DNA of 64,000 bases from Leptospira sp. WS39.C2 (GCF_040833965.1 NZ_CP162142.1:3656065-3720064), one strand, 5' to 3'; shown: positions 19,744 to 29,574, numbered from the stretch's first letter. A program made the numbers and translations. The notes: generated from the letters alone by a model not told the origin.

Positions 19744-19965
19744 ATGGCAAAAACAGGAATTATCCGAGACATTGACAAAGGAAGAGGGGAAGTCATCCGT
19801 GTGGAGATTTCCGAGTATAAGGGACAAACGTTTTTTAACATTCGAGTTTGGTATACAGATCCTAATGGCGAACTAAAACCCACTCAAAAAGGAATCGCCA
19901 TTGCACCCACTCTCGTTAGTGAATTAAAAGAAGCAATTGAAGAAGCCGAACGTTGGTTAGCTTAG
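19744..19965 (+). CDS. PC4/p15-like single-stranded-DNA-binding protein
   Basis: A 73-residue protein matching the transcriptional coactivator p15 (PC4) family: [23 protein letters not shown] and [20 protein letters not shown] give the four-strand sheet plus amphipathic helix. Bacterial members bind single-stranded DNA and have been linked to transcription or repair; the role here is unknown. The ATG is one base after the FNR stop, so the two are co-transcribed. Confidence 0.85.
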   Translation: MAKTGIIRDIDKGRGEVIRVEISEYKGQTFFNIRVWYTDPNGELKPTQKGIAIAPTLVSELKEAIEEAERWLA

Positions 19966-19970
19966 TCATA

Positions 19971-21617
19971 TCAACTGATTTCATCACCTTCATTCGCATA
20001 CACAATCCTCTGTAATACATCTTTTGCAGAGGATAATGTTTCTGCAACGCGGATGTGATTGTACAATCTTGTGATTTCAAAGATTTTTTTTACCGAATCA
20101 CGAATGTTTGTCACTACAAGTTCTCCACCCCTCCTCCGCAACCAACCGACAATTTGGATCACCATACCAATCGCTGAAGAATCGATATGTGAGGTATGGG
20201 AAAAATCAAAAATCATATAACGAAAACCTTCGGCTATTTTTTGTTCGATCAATTGTTTGATTTCGGGGCATTTGTATAAGTCAATATCTCCCACAGTATG
20301 GTATTCAAAAATTTGATTATGAACCACAACATCTTTCAGATCTATTTTATCAGGTCCTTTTGATAAAATCTGTGAATTCATGAATAGATGTTTGTGTAAG
20401 TCATCTGATTTGGTGAGCATTTTCGATTCTAAAACAGACAAACGATTGAGTAAAGAACCAAGTGCATTGGGAGCAAAATGTAAATTGTTGCGAATGTCTT
20501 GGATCAGACCAAATAACATTGTTTTGGCATCTTCGGTTTGGCCCCGTTTCACAAATTCAGTGATTTCTTTAATTCCCAAACTTGCATTGGCAATTAAGAT
20601 TTCCACTAGAACATCAGGGTCTTGTTTGCCACGGTTTTTACCACGTTCAAAGGAAAAAGATTCCTTCACCGATTCTAAAACATTTTGATTTAACAAATTA
20701 TAATAAGAAACATTCACATTGCAGAAGGGTGTGTCAGCCTTGTGAATACGATCATCAATTTCCAATCGTAATACTAAATTGCGAAGGTCGTCGGCCCGTA
20801 AATCACCTAATTGTAGATTGATTTTTTGACGAGATATCGTTTTTGAATCTCCTAAAAATTCATCAAACTCTTCTAAAACTTGGTGAGTGGTTTCCGACAA
20901 AACTTGTTTCAAACGAATACCAGGTGCAAACTCTAGTTCCACATCGATAGCCTGTGCATACAAGGCTCCAATATCTCCAAACTCTTCAAAAAAAATATCA
21001 GAAGCAGTCTCTGGATTATCGATATAATGAAAATTCCCACCACCAGCTTTTGCGATCCCAACTAACATCTCTTCATTAAAATCATTTCCTACACCAATGG
21101 TTGTGGTTGATATACCCAGCGCCAAATGATCACTTGCAATAGTCACTAATGCTTCTTTTTCCTTGATCCCAGAAGTTGGATTGCCATCTGTCAAAAGGAT
21201 CACTCTTTTGTATGCATTGGGAATTTTGGATTGGCTTAAGCTTTTTAATGCAGACAACCATCCTCCACTTAAATTGGTAGAAGTTGCCACTTGGATATTA
21301 CGAATTTTATCAGTTACAGAAACTTTCTCTGTTAGGTGAGTAACTGATTGGATGAGTTGTACATCGGAAGAATAGGCGATAACGGATACAGCATCATGTC
21401 TTGTTAACCAATTCACTAGGGCACAGGAAGCATCAATCACTGCTTCCATCTTTTCTCCCTTCATTGACCAACTTTTGTCAATGGCTAGTCCAATCACGAG
21501 TGGTTTCCTTTCCTCTACTTTTGGATTGGCAGGGGTACGAAATCGCAACAAGAGATGGTTTTCTTGGATTTCCTTCTCTTGGATGATTGGGTATTCCAAT
21601 TTTGCTTCTAAAAACAT
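19971..21617 (-). CDS. VWA-domain protein with C-terminal STAS domain
   Basis: A 548-residue cytoplasmic protein. The N-terminal half is a von Willebrand A domain with an intact metal site: GLAIDKSWSMKG (DxSxS at residues 47-51), a middle loop, and LLTDGNPTSG. The last ~100 residues are a STAS (anti-sigma-factor antagonist) domain: YHTVGDIDLYKCPEIK, IFDFSHTSHIDSSAIGMVIQ with the Ser that is phosphorylated in SpoIIAA-like proteins, and a GGELVVTNI strand. Between them is a ~200-residue helical/beta linker. The fusion suggests a partner-switch regulator whose VWA part binds another protein. No anti-sigma kinase gene is adjacent. The ATG at 21617 follows AGGG. Confidence 0.85.
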   Translation of the reverse strand: MFLEAKLEYPIIQEKEIQENHLLLRFRTPANPKVEERKPLVIGLAIDKSWSMKGEKMEAVIDASCALVNWLTRHDAVSVIAYSSDVQLIQSVTHLTEKVSVTDKIRNIQVATSTNLSGGWLSALKSLSQSKIPNAYKRVILLTDGNPTSGIKEKEALVTIASDHLALGISTTTIGVGNDFNEEMLVGIAKAGGGNFHYIDNPETASDIFFEEFGDIGALYAQAIDVELEFAPGIRLKQVLSETTHQVLEEFDEFLGDSKTISRQKINLQLGDLRADDLRNLVLRLEIDDRIHKADTPFCNVNVSYYNLLNQNVLESVKESFSFERGKNRGKQDPDVLVEILIANASLGIKEITEFVKRGQTEDAKTMLFGLIQDIRNNLHFAPNALGSLLNRLSVLESKMLTKSDDLHKHLFMNSQILSKGPDKIDLKDVVVHNQIFEYHTVGDIDLYKCPEIKQLIEQKIAEGFRYMIFDFSHTSHIDSSAIGMVIQIVGWLRRRGGELVVTNIRDSVKKIFEITRLYNHIRVAETLSSAKDVLQRIVYANEGDEIS

Positions 21618-21692
21618 GACCCTAAAAGCAAATTCTGAATTAATGTTTTCGCAAGAACAATTTCAAAGAAACTGACAGGAAGGCAAACGACC

Positions 21693-22403
21693 ATGTACGG
21701 AAAAATTCATGAAATTTATTCATCTATTTCAGGAGAAGGAATCTCCCAAGGGATTCCCACTGTTTTTGTTCGTTTTGCTGGTTGTAGCTTACGTTGTGGA
21801 AAAACAGATACAAAACAACTTTGGTGTGATACACCCTATGCACTTGGACCAAACCAAGGGGAATCAAAAAGCTTTGAGGCTATCATTAAAGAAATTGAGG
21901 GTCTAGATAAAGACCATGGTTTCCAAATTTTACTGACAGGTGGAGAACCTCTCGAGGGGAAAAACCGTGAAGTTTCAACTTCCATTGCCCAACATATTTT
22001 TACATACCGCACTCGAGAGGGAAAACCTTACCCCGCTCCACGTGTAGAAACAAACGGGAGCGAAAAAATCACTCTCGATTCATTTTTCATTTTCACAATG
22101 GATTACAAACTTCCTGGTTCTGGTATGGAAAATCGGATGGATCTAGAAAATTTCCAGATCTTAGAAAAGAGACATAATTCACTTGACGAAATTAAGTTCG
22201 TTGTGCGAGATAGAATCGACTTTGAGAGAAGTATCGAAGTCATTCGCGAACAAAAAATACAGACAAATATATTGTATTCGCCAGTCCACGGTGAAGTGGA
22301 CGCCAAAGAACTAGTTGAATGGATCAAAATAGACAACCCACCTAAGTGTCGTTTGTCGCTTCAAATTCATAAAGTGCTTTGGGGAAATCAGAAAGGAGTT
22401 TGA
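21693..22403 (+). CDS. queE: 7-carboxy-7-deazaguanine synthase-like radical SAM enzyme
   Basis: QueE turns 6-carboxytetrahydropterin into 7-carboxy-7-deazaguanine on the queuosine pathway. The sequence opens with the family pattern [31 protein letters not shown], and GGEP (residues 83-86) is the SAM-binding element. The cluster-binding Cys motif is unusual: Cys31-x3-Cys35-x9-Cys45, because KTDTKQL is inserted before the WCDT that normally follows the second Cys directly. The length of 236 residues is normal. GTP cyclohydrolase I (35325), which starts this pathway, is also in the window. The stop overlaps the helicase start (TGATG). Confidence 0.88.
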   Translation: MYGKIHEIYSSISGEGISQGIPTVFVRFAGCSLRCGKTDTKQLWCDTPYALGPNQGESKSFEAIIKEIEGLDKDHGFQILLTGGEPLEGKNREVSTSIAQHIFTYRTREGKPYPAPRVETNGSEKITLDSFFIFTMDYKLPGSGMENRMDLENFQILEKRHNSLDEIKFVVRDRIDFERSIEVIREQKIQTNILYSPVHGEVDAKELVEWIKIDNPPKCRLSLQIHKVLWGNQKGV

Positions 22404-25246
22404 TGGATATCCCAACTCAATTAAGTTTAGATTTTGAAACAAATGTTGAACCAAAACAATCGAAAGAGTATGGGTTTCTAATCGACGAACCAGAGTTAGG
22501 TCTCGCAAAAGTTACAAAAGAAACATCCACAACTGTTGAATTGTTCTTTGAATCCAAAGAAATCTTTCGAACTGTCAATAAATCCAATCGTAATTTACAT
22601 TTTTTAAACCAATACCCTGAATCTCTTCGTGTTTGGGAAGAATTTCCGAAATCGATGGACCTTGCTCTCACTGCAAGCCAACTCAAACTCACCTATAATT
22701 TTAATAAGTTATCTTCCCTCTCAAACTCCAGAACACGATTACTTCCCCACCAGATAGAATCAACTTTCATCGTCGCAAATAGTTTAAAACCAAGATTCAT
22801 TTTAGCGGACGAAGTAGGGCTTGGAAAAACGATTGAAGCAGGTCTTGCAGTCAAAGAACTAATGTTTCGTCGCGGCCTGAAACGAGTGTTAGTTGTAGCT
22901 CCATCTCCTCTTCTTGTCCAGTGGCAACAAGAGATGAAAAACAAATTCAACGAAGAATTTGCGATCGTTCGACGCCGAAATTTTGTAACAAACGGACCGG
23001 ATCATTGGAGAAATTTTAATAAAATCATTACATCCATTGACTTTATCAAAAACCCAAGATATGCCGAAGAAATTTTAGGAACCAAGTGGGACATCGTTGT
23101 TTTTGATGAGGCGCATAGACTCCGAAGGGATTATTCTAAAATCACACGTGGGTATCTTTTTGCAGAAAAAATTGCTCGTAAAACCGAATGTTTACTCCTG
23201 CTTACAGCAACACCTTTCCGTGGAAAATTAGAAGAATTATTTTATCTCTTACATTTAGTGGATCCCAATATTTTAGGACCATACCATACTTTTATCAATG
23301 ATTATGTAGTAGGGCAAAAAGGGGACTTAAAGGAAAAAATTTCCAAGGTTTTACTCCGTCGTCGTAAAGTGGAAGTTGGTGGATTCACAAAAAGATTCGC
23401 GAAAACTGTTCGGATTGATTTATCCCCCATTGAACGCGCGTTTTACGATGAGACAACAGACTATGTCAAACGCGAATACAATATGGCAATGGGTACAAAA
23501 AACCGAGCCATAGGATTTGTGATGGTCGTATTCCAAAAATTACTCGATTCCTCTGTCATTGCCTTACTCTCCGCTCTTCAAAAACGAAAGTTCATGTTGG
23601 AATCCAAATTCCATTATATGAAGGAACATGAAACCAATTTGGATGATTGGGATCTGGATGAAACAGAAGGTGTAGAAGATTTTATTACCGAACTTGAAGA
23701 CGAAGAAATGTCTAGTTTCCAAAGGATCAAACGTGAATTATTTACACTCAATCGATTGATTCACTTGGGAAAACAAATCAAAGAAGATAAAAAAACTCAG
23801 AAACTAAGAGAAACTCTCTATCGATTGAAAAAAGAAGGTCATAAAAAGTTTATCATCTTCACTCAATTTCGTACAACACAAGATCACTTACAATCTGTGT
23901 TAGAACCAGACTTTAAAGTTTCTCCTTTCCATGGTTCATTAAGTATGGATGAAAAAGAAGTCGCTATTCAAAAATTCAAAGAAGATTATGAGATTCTTAT
24001 TTGTACAGAAGCAGGTGGAGAAGGCCGTAATTTACAATTTGCCAATATTCTTTTTAATTATGATCTTCCTTGGAGTCCTCTAAAGATTGAACAGAGAATC
24101 GGTAGGATCCACCGTTTCGGTCAAAAAGACAATGTATATATCTTTAATTTTGCCTCCAAAGACACTGTTGCCGAAAGAATCTTAGAAGTATTAACCAATA
24201 AAATCCGTTTGTTTGAAGAATCCATTGGTGCATCAGATGATTTACTCGGTACCATCGAAGAAGAATTAGATTTTAATTCTAGTTTAATGAAGTTCATCAC
24301 AGGAACCAAAACTAAAGAAGAATTAGAAACAGAATTTGACCTTCGTATCCAAGTGGCTCAAAAAGGTTTTGAAAAACTAAATGCTCTCGTGACCCCAAAG
24401 GTTTTGGATTTTAATTTAAAAGACTATTACGACCACACACTCGAAGAGAGAGAATGGAACAATAGCCATTTAGAAGAAGTTGTTTCAGAAGGTAGCAAAT
24501 TCTTCCAAAACCAACTCCCGGGTTCATTAACTGCAGTAAGCAAAGGTTCCTATGAATATAAAAACACTGATGGCAAGGTAAAAAAAGCAACATTTGATTC
24601 GGACTTGGCACTTACAAACGATTCACTAGAATTTATGGCTTTTGGTCACCCATTCGTAGAAAAGGTAACGGAACTTTTAACACAAAGTAATGTTGGTCGT
24701 AAAAAGAAATACTTATACTCAAAAGATTTAGGGCAAAAAATTCTTTTTGTTTTCCAAGTGGAGTTTGATTTTTCACTCAAAAGGAAAGATCTTTTTTTCA
24801 TCGAATATGATGTAAAGAAAAAGAAGTCCATAGTTCTCACTGACAAACCAAAAGAATGGATCGAAGGAAAAACATATATCCCTGAAAAGGAAATTCCTCT
24901 TTCGAAACTCGAAGAAGCTTTCATCCAATGTTATCCTATTGTAGAATCGGAAGCAGAAATCAAAAAAGAAATTTTACAAAAAGAAACTTTATCAATATTC
25001 CAAAAAGAAGAATACAAAGTGGAACTTTCTCACCAAAAAACGATTCGCCAATTGGAAGAGAAATTAATGCGCCAAGAAGCTGCTTATAAATGGGACAACC
25101 GTCCTGAAAAAAAAGCAGTCCTTCATAAAACAATGAAAGAAATCCAAAGAGCAAAAGATGAGTTTTCTGTGGAGATGCGTAAAATTAAGAACGGTGCCAA
25201 AATTTTCCACAGAATCCAACTCTTCCAAACATATATTAGCATTTAA
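22403..25246 (+). CDS. SNF2-family (RapA/HepA-like) helicase
   Basis: A ~947-residue ATP-dependent DNA or RNA-polymerase remodeller. Seen: Walker A in [13 protein letters not shown] (motif I), [15 protein letters not shown] (Ia), [10 protein letters not shown] (DEAH, motif II), [14 protein letters not shown] (III), then [24 protein letters not shown] and [15 protein letters not shown] (motifs IV-VI). The C-terminal ~300 residues are unassigned and end in a coiled coil. RapA releases stalled RNA polymerase, but the N-terminal Tudor-like domains of E. coli RapA are not recognisable here. The start is the ATG at 22403, preceded by AAAGGAG and overlapping the QueE stop by one base. Confidence 0.9.
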   Translation: MDIPTQLSLDFETNVEPKQSKEYGFLIDEPELGLAKVTKETSTTVELFFESKEIFRTVNKSNRNLHFLNQYPESLRVWEEFPKSMDLALTASQLKLTYNFNKLSSLSNSRTRLLPHQIESTFIVANSLKPRFILADEVGLGKTIEAGLAVKELMFRRGLKRVLVVAPSPLLVQWQQEMKNKFNEEFAIVRRRNFVTNGPDHWRNFNKIITSIDFIKNPRYAEEILGTKWDIVVFDEAHRLRRDYSKITRGYLFAEKIARKTECLLLLTATPFRGKLEELFYLLHLVDPNILGPYHTFINDYVVGQKGDLKEKISKVLLRRRKVEVGGFTKRFAKTVRIDLSPIERAFYDETTDYVKREYNMAMGTKNRAIGFVMVVFQKLLDSSVIALLSALQKRKFMLESKFHYMKEHETNLDDWDLDETEGVEDFITELEDEEMSSFQRIKRELFTLNRLIHLGKQIKEDKKTQKLRETLYRLKKEGHKKFIIFTQFRTTQDHLQSVLEPDFKVSPFHGSLSMDEKEVAIQKFKEDYEILICTEAGGEGRNLQFANILFNYDLPWSPLKIEQRIGRIHRFGQKDNVYIFNFASKDTVAERILEVLTNKIRLFEESIGASDDLLGTIEEELDFNSSLMKFITGTKTKEELETEFDLRIQVAQKGFEKLNALVTPKVLDFNLKDYYDHTLEEREWNNSHLEEVVSEGSKFFQNQLPGSLTAVSKGSYEYKNTDGKVKKATFDSDLALTNDSLEFMAFGHPFVEKVTELLTQSNVGRKKKYLYSKDLGQKILFVFQVEFDFSLKRKDLFFIEYDVKKKKSIVLTDKPKEWIEGKTYIPEKEIPLSKLEEAFIQCYPIVESEAEIKKEILQKETLSIFQKEEYKVELSHQKTIRQLEEKLMRQEAAYKWDNRPEKKAVLHKTMKEIQRAKDEFSVEMRKIKNGAKIFHRIQLFQTYISI

Positions 25247-25285
25247 ATTCATTTACAAAGAGATTCAAAAGAGAAAAATTTGGGA

Positions 25286-26545
25286 ATGTCTCTTCCCAAA
25301 ATTGCCTTTTGGAAACAAATTCTCATCTCTTTAGTGTTAGGTTTAGGTTTAGGGATCACCTTAAATTCTGAAACTGGTTTGGTATCGAGTGAATCGATAA
25401 AACCTTATTTACAATGGTTAAAACTACCTGGTGATATTTTTTTAAATTTACTACAGATGATTATGATTCCACTTGTAATCGTTTCGATTGCCTTAGGAGT
25501 CTCAAGTTTAAAAAACTTAAAAGACTTATGGAATTTAGGAAGTAAAACCCTTCTTTATTTTACATTTACAACTTTAGTCTCCGTTAGTATTGGCATTCTG
25601 CTTACAACCGCATCAAAACCAGGAATTCAAATCCAATCCGAAATCCAAAACAAAACGATCACAAATTCTATTCCAACACTTGATTCCAAAAAAACAGAGG
25701 AATCGATTCCTGAGGTCATATCAAATATTATACCGAAAAATATTGTTAATGTTTGGTCCAAACAACAAATGTTATCAATTGTATTTTTAGGAATGATCCT
25801 TGGTATCTTCTTTTTAACATCAAAAGAATCAGGAACAGCTTTAAAAGCCTTCTGTCATTCCTTAGAAAGTTTTTGTTTATGGGTTGTTTCTATTGCAATG
25901 AAACTGGCACCGTTGGCTGTATTAGGACTTATGAGTTATGCGATGGTTCAAATTGGTTTTTCACTTGTGTTTGGACTTTTGACTTATATCCTTACGGTTC
26001 TTACAGGATTATTTTGCATTCTATTGTTTTATAGTTTACTCGTGTTCTTTTTTACCAAACAAAACCCTTTCCGCTTTTTCAATTTAATACGTGAAATTCC
26101 AATTTTGGGTTTTTCCACATCAAGTTCTAGCTCTGTTTTGCCTTATTCTTTAAAAGTAGCTAAAGAGAAACTGAAGCTAAAAGAAACAGTTGCCGATTTT
26201 GTTTTGCCATTGGGTGCCACAATCAATATGGATGGGACAGCCCTTTACCAAGCAGTTGCTACTGTCTTCCTAAGCCAAGTGTACCAAATTGAATTAAGTT
26301 CATTAGATTTGTTTTTGTTAGTTGGAACCGTAACTGCTGCATCTATTGGAACCGCGGCAACACCGGGAGTTGGACTCGTGATTTTATCCTCTATCCTATA
26401 TACCTTCCATATTCCCATTGAAGGAATCACAATTCTTTTTGGTGTTGACCGCTTTTTGGATATGTGCAGAACTTCAGTAAATCTGACCGGCGATCTATCG
26501 TGCGCTTATATCATGGACCATATCTGGAAGGAAGAAAAACAATGA
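25286..26545 (+). CDS. Dicarboxylate/amino acid:cation symporter
   Basis: A ~419-residue multi-pass inner-membrane transporter of the DAACS/GltP family, importing glutamate, aspartate or C4-dicarboxylates with sodium or protons. Diagnostic elements are present: the serine-rich hairpin STSSSSSVLPYSL, NMDGTALYQAVATVF in the substrate-binding segment, the second hairpin SIGTAATPGVGLVI, and DRFLDMCRTSVNLTGD, whose Asp and Arg bind the substrate. A ~50-residue insertion rich in Ser/Ile/Lys follows the third membrane segment. I prefer the ATG at 25286; a TTG at 25280 is possible. The stop overlaps the following lipoprotein gene (ATGA). Confidence 0.92.
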   Translation: MSLPKIAFWKQILISLVLGLGLGITLNSETGLVSSESIKPYLQWLKLPGDIFLNLLQMIMIPLVIVSIALGVSSLKNLKDLWNLGSKTLLYFTFTTLVSVSIGILLTTASKPGIQIQSEIQNKTITNSIPTLDSKKTEESIPEVISNIIPKNIVNVWSKQQMLSIVFLGMILGIFFLTSKESGTALKAFCHSLESFCLWVVSIAMKLAPLAVLGLMSYAMVQIGFSLVFGLLTYILTVLTGLFCILLFYSLLVFFFTKQNPFRFFNLIREIPILGFSTSSSSSVLPYSLKVAKEKLKLKETVADFVLPLGATINMDGTALYQAVATVFLSQVYQIELSSLDLFLLVGTVTAASIGTAATPGVGLVILSSILYTFHIPIEGITILFGVDRFLDMCRTSVNLTGDLSCAYIMDHIWKEEKQ

Positions 26546-27396
26546 TGAAAAAATTTCGCTTCATACTATTGATAGGGGTATCTCTCCTACTCATTCACTG
26601 TGACAAAAAAAAAGATCCAATCAATGATTTTGAATCAAATTTACTTTGTACTTCCTTTGCTATTTGTAATGGCGAAACACCTGCTAAAACAGGAATTATT
26701 GGAGACAGTTGGACTGATATTTTACTAGGTTTTCCACTTGTTGAAACTTTAAGGCCACAATTAGAAAATCGTTTCAATTACAAATTTGCTGGTGCCACTC
26801 TTGGAGGAAAAACATTACAGCAAGTAGTGAGCCAAGGGTTACAATTCCAAGTCATCGACCAAGGTGGCGCTGATATGAAAGTTGTCATCCTTTCATTAGG
26901 TGGTAACGATATCCAAGCCAATTTGAATGAATACATTGGAAATGTAAATGCTGTCCAAGCACAACGATTTGCTACAATCAAAGCCAACCTAAAACAACTA
27001 ATCATAACTGGTAATGCTTATAAGATGGCACGTTTTGGTGGCCCTCCAATCAAATGGATCATTCATGGTTACGATTATCCAAATCCATATATGCCTGCTG
27101 TAATTGCAGGTTCAGATGAAGGTTGTAAAACCAAATTTGATCGAATTGGTTTAATCGTTCCAGATGCAGCCGTATTCACTTCAACACAGCTGGATGCATT
27201 CAACAATTTACTAGTAGAAATTACTAGAGAAGAACCATCACTCATTTACGTTGATTTGCGAAATACTTTAGGTGGAAAACCAAACTCTAGAGCAGATTTA
27301 ATGTTGGATTGTATCCATGCAAATAACTTAGGTTATACATTACTTGGTGATAAGTTAGCTAGATTGATTTACCCAATCACTAATATAGGATTCTAA
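26542..27396 (+). CDS. SGNH/GDSL-type hydrolase, lipoprotein
   Basis: About 284 residues. The ATG at 26542 forms an ATGA overlap with the symporter stop and follows GGAAGGAAG; a second ATG three bases on is possible. The signal ends in LLLIHCDKK, a lipobox. The catalytic blocks of the SGNH fold are visible: GDSW (Ser nucleophile, block I), a Gly in LGGKTL, SLGGNDI (block III, Asn), and DCIHANNLGY (Asp and His, block V). Substrate unknown; such enzymes deacylate lipids or surface glycans. It starts a run of five more envelope genes to 29573. Confidence 0.85.
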   Translation: MMKKFRFILLIGVSLLLIHCDKKKDPINDFESNLLCTSFAICNGETPAKTGIIGDSWTDILLGFPLVETLRPQLENRFNYKFAGATLGGKTLQQVVSQGLQFQVIDQGGADMKVVILSLGGNDIQANLNEYIGNVNAVQAQRFATIKANLKQLIITGNAYKMARFGGPPIKWIIHGYDYPNPYMPAVIAGSDEGCKTKFDRIGLIVPDAAVFTSTQLDAFNNLLVEITREEPSLIYVDLRNTLGGKPNSRADLMLDCIHANNLGYTLLGDKLARLIYPITNIGF

Positions 27397-27398
27397 CA

Positions 27399-28211
27399 AT
27401 GAAACATACGTATTTAATTTTTATTTTATTTTTCTCTTTTGCTTCGAGTATCTATTCTCAATACAATAACAAAGGATTTGCCCATCCTTTACAAATAGAA
27501 CCAGTGGCTGTTTATTCAAAAGTCAGAGGGAATTTAAGTTATTGGGATAAAGATTTCAATCAAGTAAAAGAAATTAACAAAAACGTAAGCTTCGAAGGCG
27601 AATACAAGTTTAGCGAATCTTTTTCTGTCATTTCTTCTGTTGGTAGGACTGAGTATTCACAAACTGATACAACAAAAGAAGTTACTTGGGATCGCTATAA
27701 TTTTGGTCTCAAATATGGCAAAATCATTGAAACAGGAAGTTCTCAATTCTTAATTGGAGGTGGTCTTCGTGTTTATGATAAAAAACGAAATTCATTATTC
27801 CGAGAATATGAGAATCCAGATTATTATTTAATCCGTCCGAATTTTGGATTAGGTTATAAATACGGAATCTTTCAAATTATGACAGAGTTCCGATTCCAAA
27901 CGGAAACAAACAAACACGGTAGAGAATCAAAATTAGAAGAATTCAAACGATATTACCAAGTGGGCATTGCTCCCAGTTTTGCCATTGCAGACTCTGTTCG
28001 GATTTTTACCGAACTAGAATACAGAGAACCTATTGATAAAACTGCTGATAAAAATCTTCGTTATTTTAATTTTTTCCCCGGTATTTCCATGAACACGGAA
28101 AGTTTTGGTACATTTAGTTTTAGTTTAATGTTCGGTGTATTACCAAAAGCTGACAATGCTATGGATCGTGGGCTCCGGTTTTCGTATTTTTACTTTTTTG
28201 ACACCAACTAA
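27399..28211 (+). CDS. Probable outer-membrane beta-barrel protein
   Basis: A 270-residue protein with a signal peptide cleaved near SIYSQ. The mature part shows alternating hydrophobic/polar strands and frequent aromatic residues (RYNFGLKYGKI, FLIGGGLRVYDK, FGLGYKYGIF, FSFSLMFGVL), as in small outer-membrane barrels. It ends FYFFDTN rather than the usual terminal Phe. No family recognised. It begins two bases after the SGNH lipoprotein stop and is followed six bases later by a TRL-like lipoprotein, so all are probably co-expressed. Confidence 0.7.
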   Translation: MKHTYLIFILFFSFASSIYSQYNNKGFAHPLQIEPVAVYSKVRGNLSYWDKDFNQVKEINKNVSFEGEYKFSESFSVISSVGRTEYSQTDTTKEVTWDRYNFGLKYGKIIETGSSQFLIGGGLRVYDKKRNSLFREYENPDYYLIRPNFGLGYKYGIFQIMTEFRFQTETNKHGRESKLEEFKRYYQVGIAPSFAIADSVRIFTELEYREPIDKTADKNLRYFNFFPGISMNTESFGTFSFSLMFGVLPKADNAMDRGLRFSYFYFFDTN

Positions 28212-28217
28212 TTTGGT

Positions 28218-28535
28218 ATGAAGTGGATCCTTTGTTTTGGATGGGTTTTCTTTTTGGCGAACTGCCTCAGTTACCAAATTGGAAATCCTTCCTTCACGTT
28301 GTTTCAAAACAAAGGCCAATCGGGATGGTACTCACCAGGTAAAATTCCAAGTCATGGAGATACATTTGTGGAATCTTGTACTACAAATTATTTTGGACTT
28401 GTGAGTGTAGGAAACGCAAGTTATGATTGGGTTACCAAAAAAACACGTTTCAAAGAAATCCACAGTGTAGATCATTTTTACAAAAACCAATATTTCTTTT
28501 TCCAAGAACTTTGTTTGCGGGTCACAGGAATATGA
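28218..28535 (+). CDS. TRL-like lipoprotein
   Basis: 105 residues with a signal ending FLANCLS. The mature part keeps the TRL-like pattern in diverged form: ESCTTNYFGLVSVGNASYDWV replaces the usual SC-ILGLxxxGDAS core, and the end reads FFQELCLRVTGI. The Asp of GDAS is Asn here. Its stop forms an ATGA overlap with the following small gene. Function unknown. Confidence 0.7.
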   Translation: MKWILCFGWVFFLANCLSYQIGNPSFTLFQNKGQSGWYSPGKIPSHGDTFVESCTTNYFGLVSVGNASYDWVTKKTRFKEIHSVDHFYKNQYFFFQELCLRVTGI

Positions 28536-28777
28536 ACCAGAATATTGATTCATTAAAAGAATTTTCTAAAAAATTAAAGAGTGGTTTGATTTACGAAGAA
28601 ATCGAATCTAAATTAAAAGAATTTCATTCTAAAAAAAATACCAAACATAACAAATCGTTAGATACACTTGCTCTGAAAATTCAGAAGAAAGAAGAACAAA
28701 TTGAAAAACTTTATGATGATATCATCCTCCTACAAAACAAACTGTCCCAACTCTTGGACAAAGAACTCCAAAAATAA
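28532..28777 (+). CDS. Small coiled-coil protein
   Basis: 81 residues from the ATG at 28532 (ATGA overlap with the previous stop). It is highly charged and helical; KIQKKEEQIEKLYDDIILL with the following Leu-rich part gives regular heptads for about six turns. No signal peptide or membrane segment, so cytoplasmic unless carried by a partner. It sits between two TRL-like lipoprotein genes. No function known. Confidence 0.65.
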   Translation: MNQNIDSLKEFSKKLKSGLIYEEIESKLKEFHSKKNTKHNKSLDTLALKIQKKEEQIEKLYDDIILLQNKLSQLLDKELQK

Positions 28778-29129
28778 TTCCTACCCTCAAAACTTAAACC
28801 AATCCAAACGAAGGTTCAAACCTTCCTTCCGCTTCCTTTTGATTTTTACGCTTTTATTTTTATCTCTGGATTGTGCCAGTTCTGGATATGGAACCCAAGG
28901 CATTCTTTATGAAAACCAAAGGATTTCTTTGATGGAAACAGGAGTTTCTGCTTCAAAAGAGGGTTTTTCCTGTGCCAAATCCTATTTAGGTCTGATTGCC
29001 TTAGGAGATGCTTCCATAGAAGAGGCGCAAAAAAAGGGAAACATCAAAGAAATTACGTCCATTGAACTAGAAACGTATAATTTCCTCGGGATTTACGCAA
29101 AACTATGTACGGTAACAAAGGGAAATTAG
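28701..29129 (+). CDS. TRL-like lipoprotein, start uncertain
   Basis: The mature region is a clear TRL-like protein: GYGTQGILYENQ, SCAKSYLGLIALGDASIEEAQ and FLGIYAKLCTVTKGN, the closest here to the family consensus. The lipobox is LSLDCASS. The ATG at 28701 gives 142 residues with an unusually long, basic ~45-residue stretch before the hydrophobic segment, and overlaps the previous gene by 77 bp. A later in-frame start such as TTG close to the hydrophobic segment would give a more typical signal peptide. The end is well supported, the start is not. Confidence 0.68.
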   Translation: MKNFMMISSSYKTNCPNSWTKNSKNNSYPQNLNQSKRRFKPSFRFLLIFTLLFLSLDCASSGYGTQGILYENQRISLMETGVSASKEGFSCAKSYLGLIALGDASIEEAQKKGNIKEITSIELETYNFLGIYAKLCTVTKGN

Positions 29130-29150
29130 TCGAAACTAAGTGTAGAGCTA

Positions 29151-29573
29151 ATGGTTATGTGGAAAAGAATCAGAATCCTATTTGTATTTGTTGTTTCTAC
29201 TTTCCATTGTGTACCGGAACCCTCTCCTTCTCTCCTTGGAATTCTAATTTTACCTTTGGTGACCCAAACCTCATCAATCTTTACGATTGAATCCTCTACA
29301 CCTGCAAATGGTGCTACGGGGGTGAGTCTCACACCAACAATCACCATCATCATGACACAGGCAATTGAGCCGACGTCATTGAATACAAATATCACCTGCT
29401 CACCGTCCTGCCCGAGTCTTACTGGTGGTTCGTCGAATAGAACCATTACCCTCACACCTACAAGTGCACTGACTTCTGGAATTACATATACCATCACACT
29501 CGGACAAAATATCCAATCTACCTTTGGACTTTTTTTAGGCACGAATACTAGTTTTAGTTTCACTACCTTATAA
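29151..29573 (+). CDS. Lipoprotein with bacterial Ig-like (SbsA-type) domain
   Basis: 140 residues. The signal ends STFHCVPE (lipobox). The mature part carries one Ig-like domain of the kind found in S-layer and adhesin proteins: ESSTPANGATGVSLTPTI, then a Ser/Thr-rich middle and the closing TSGITYTITLGQNI. Such domains usually act as spacers or adhesion modules on the surface. Start at the ATG at 29151, with a second in-frame ATG at 29157. It is the last gene of the run that begins at 26542 and is followed by a terminator at 29581-29601. Confidence 0.75.
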   Translation: MVMWKRIRILFVFVVSTFHCVPEPSPSLLGILILPLVTQTSSIFTIESSTPANGATGVSLTPTITIIMTQAIEPTSLNTNITCSPSCPSLTGGSSNRTITLTPTSALTSGITYTITLGQNIQSTFGLFLGTNTSFSFTTL

Positions 29574-29574
29574 A

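Noticed and set aside
21618..21692. preQ1 riboswitch upstream of queE
   Set aside because: The 75-bp leader shows no preQ1-type hairpin followed by an A-rich tail and anti-Shine-Dalgarno element.
29126..29563. 145-codon minus-strand open frame over the Ig-like lipoprotein gene
   Set aside because: It is a shadow of the Ser/Thr-rich plus-strand gene, which has a lipobox and a recognisable Ig-like domain.
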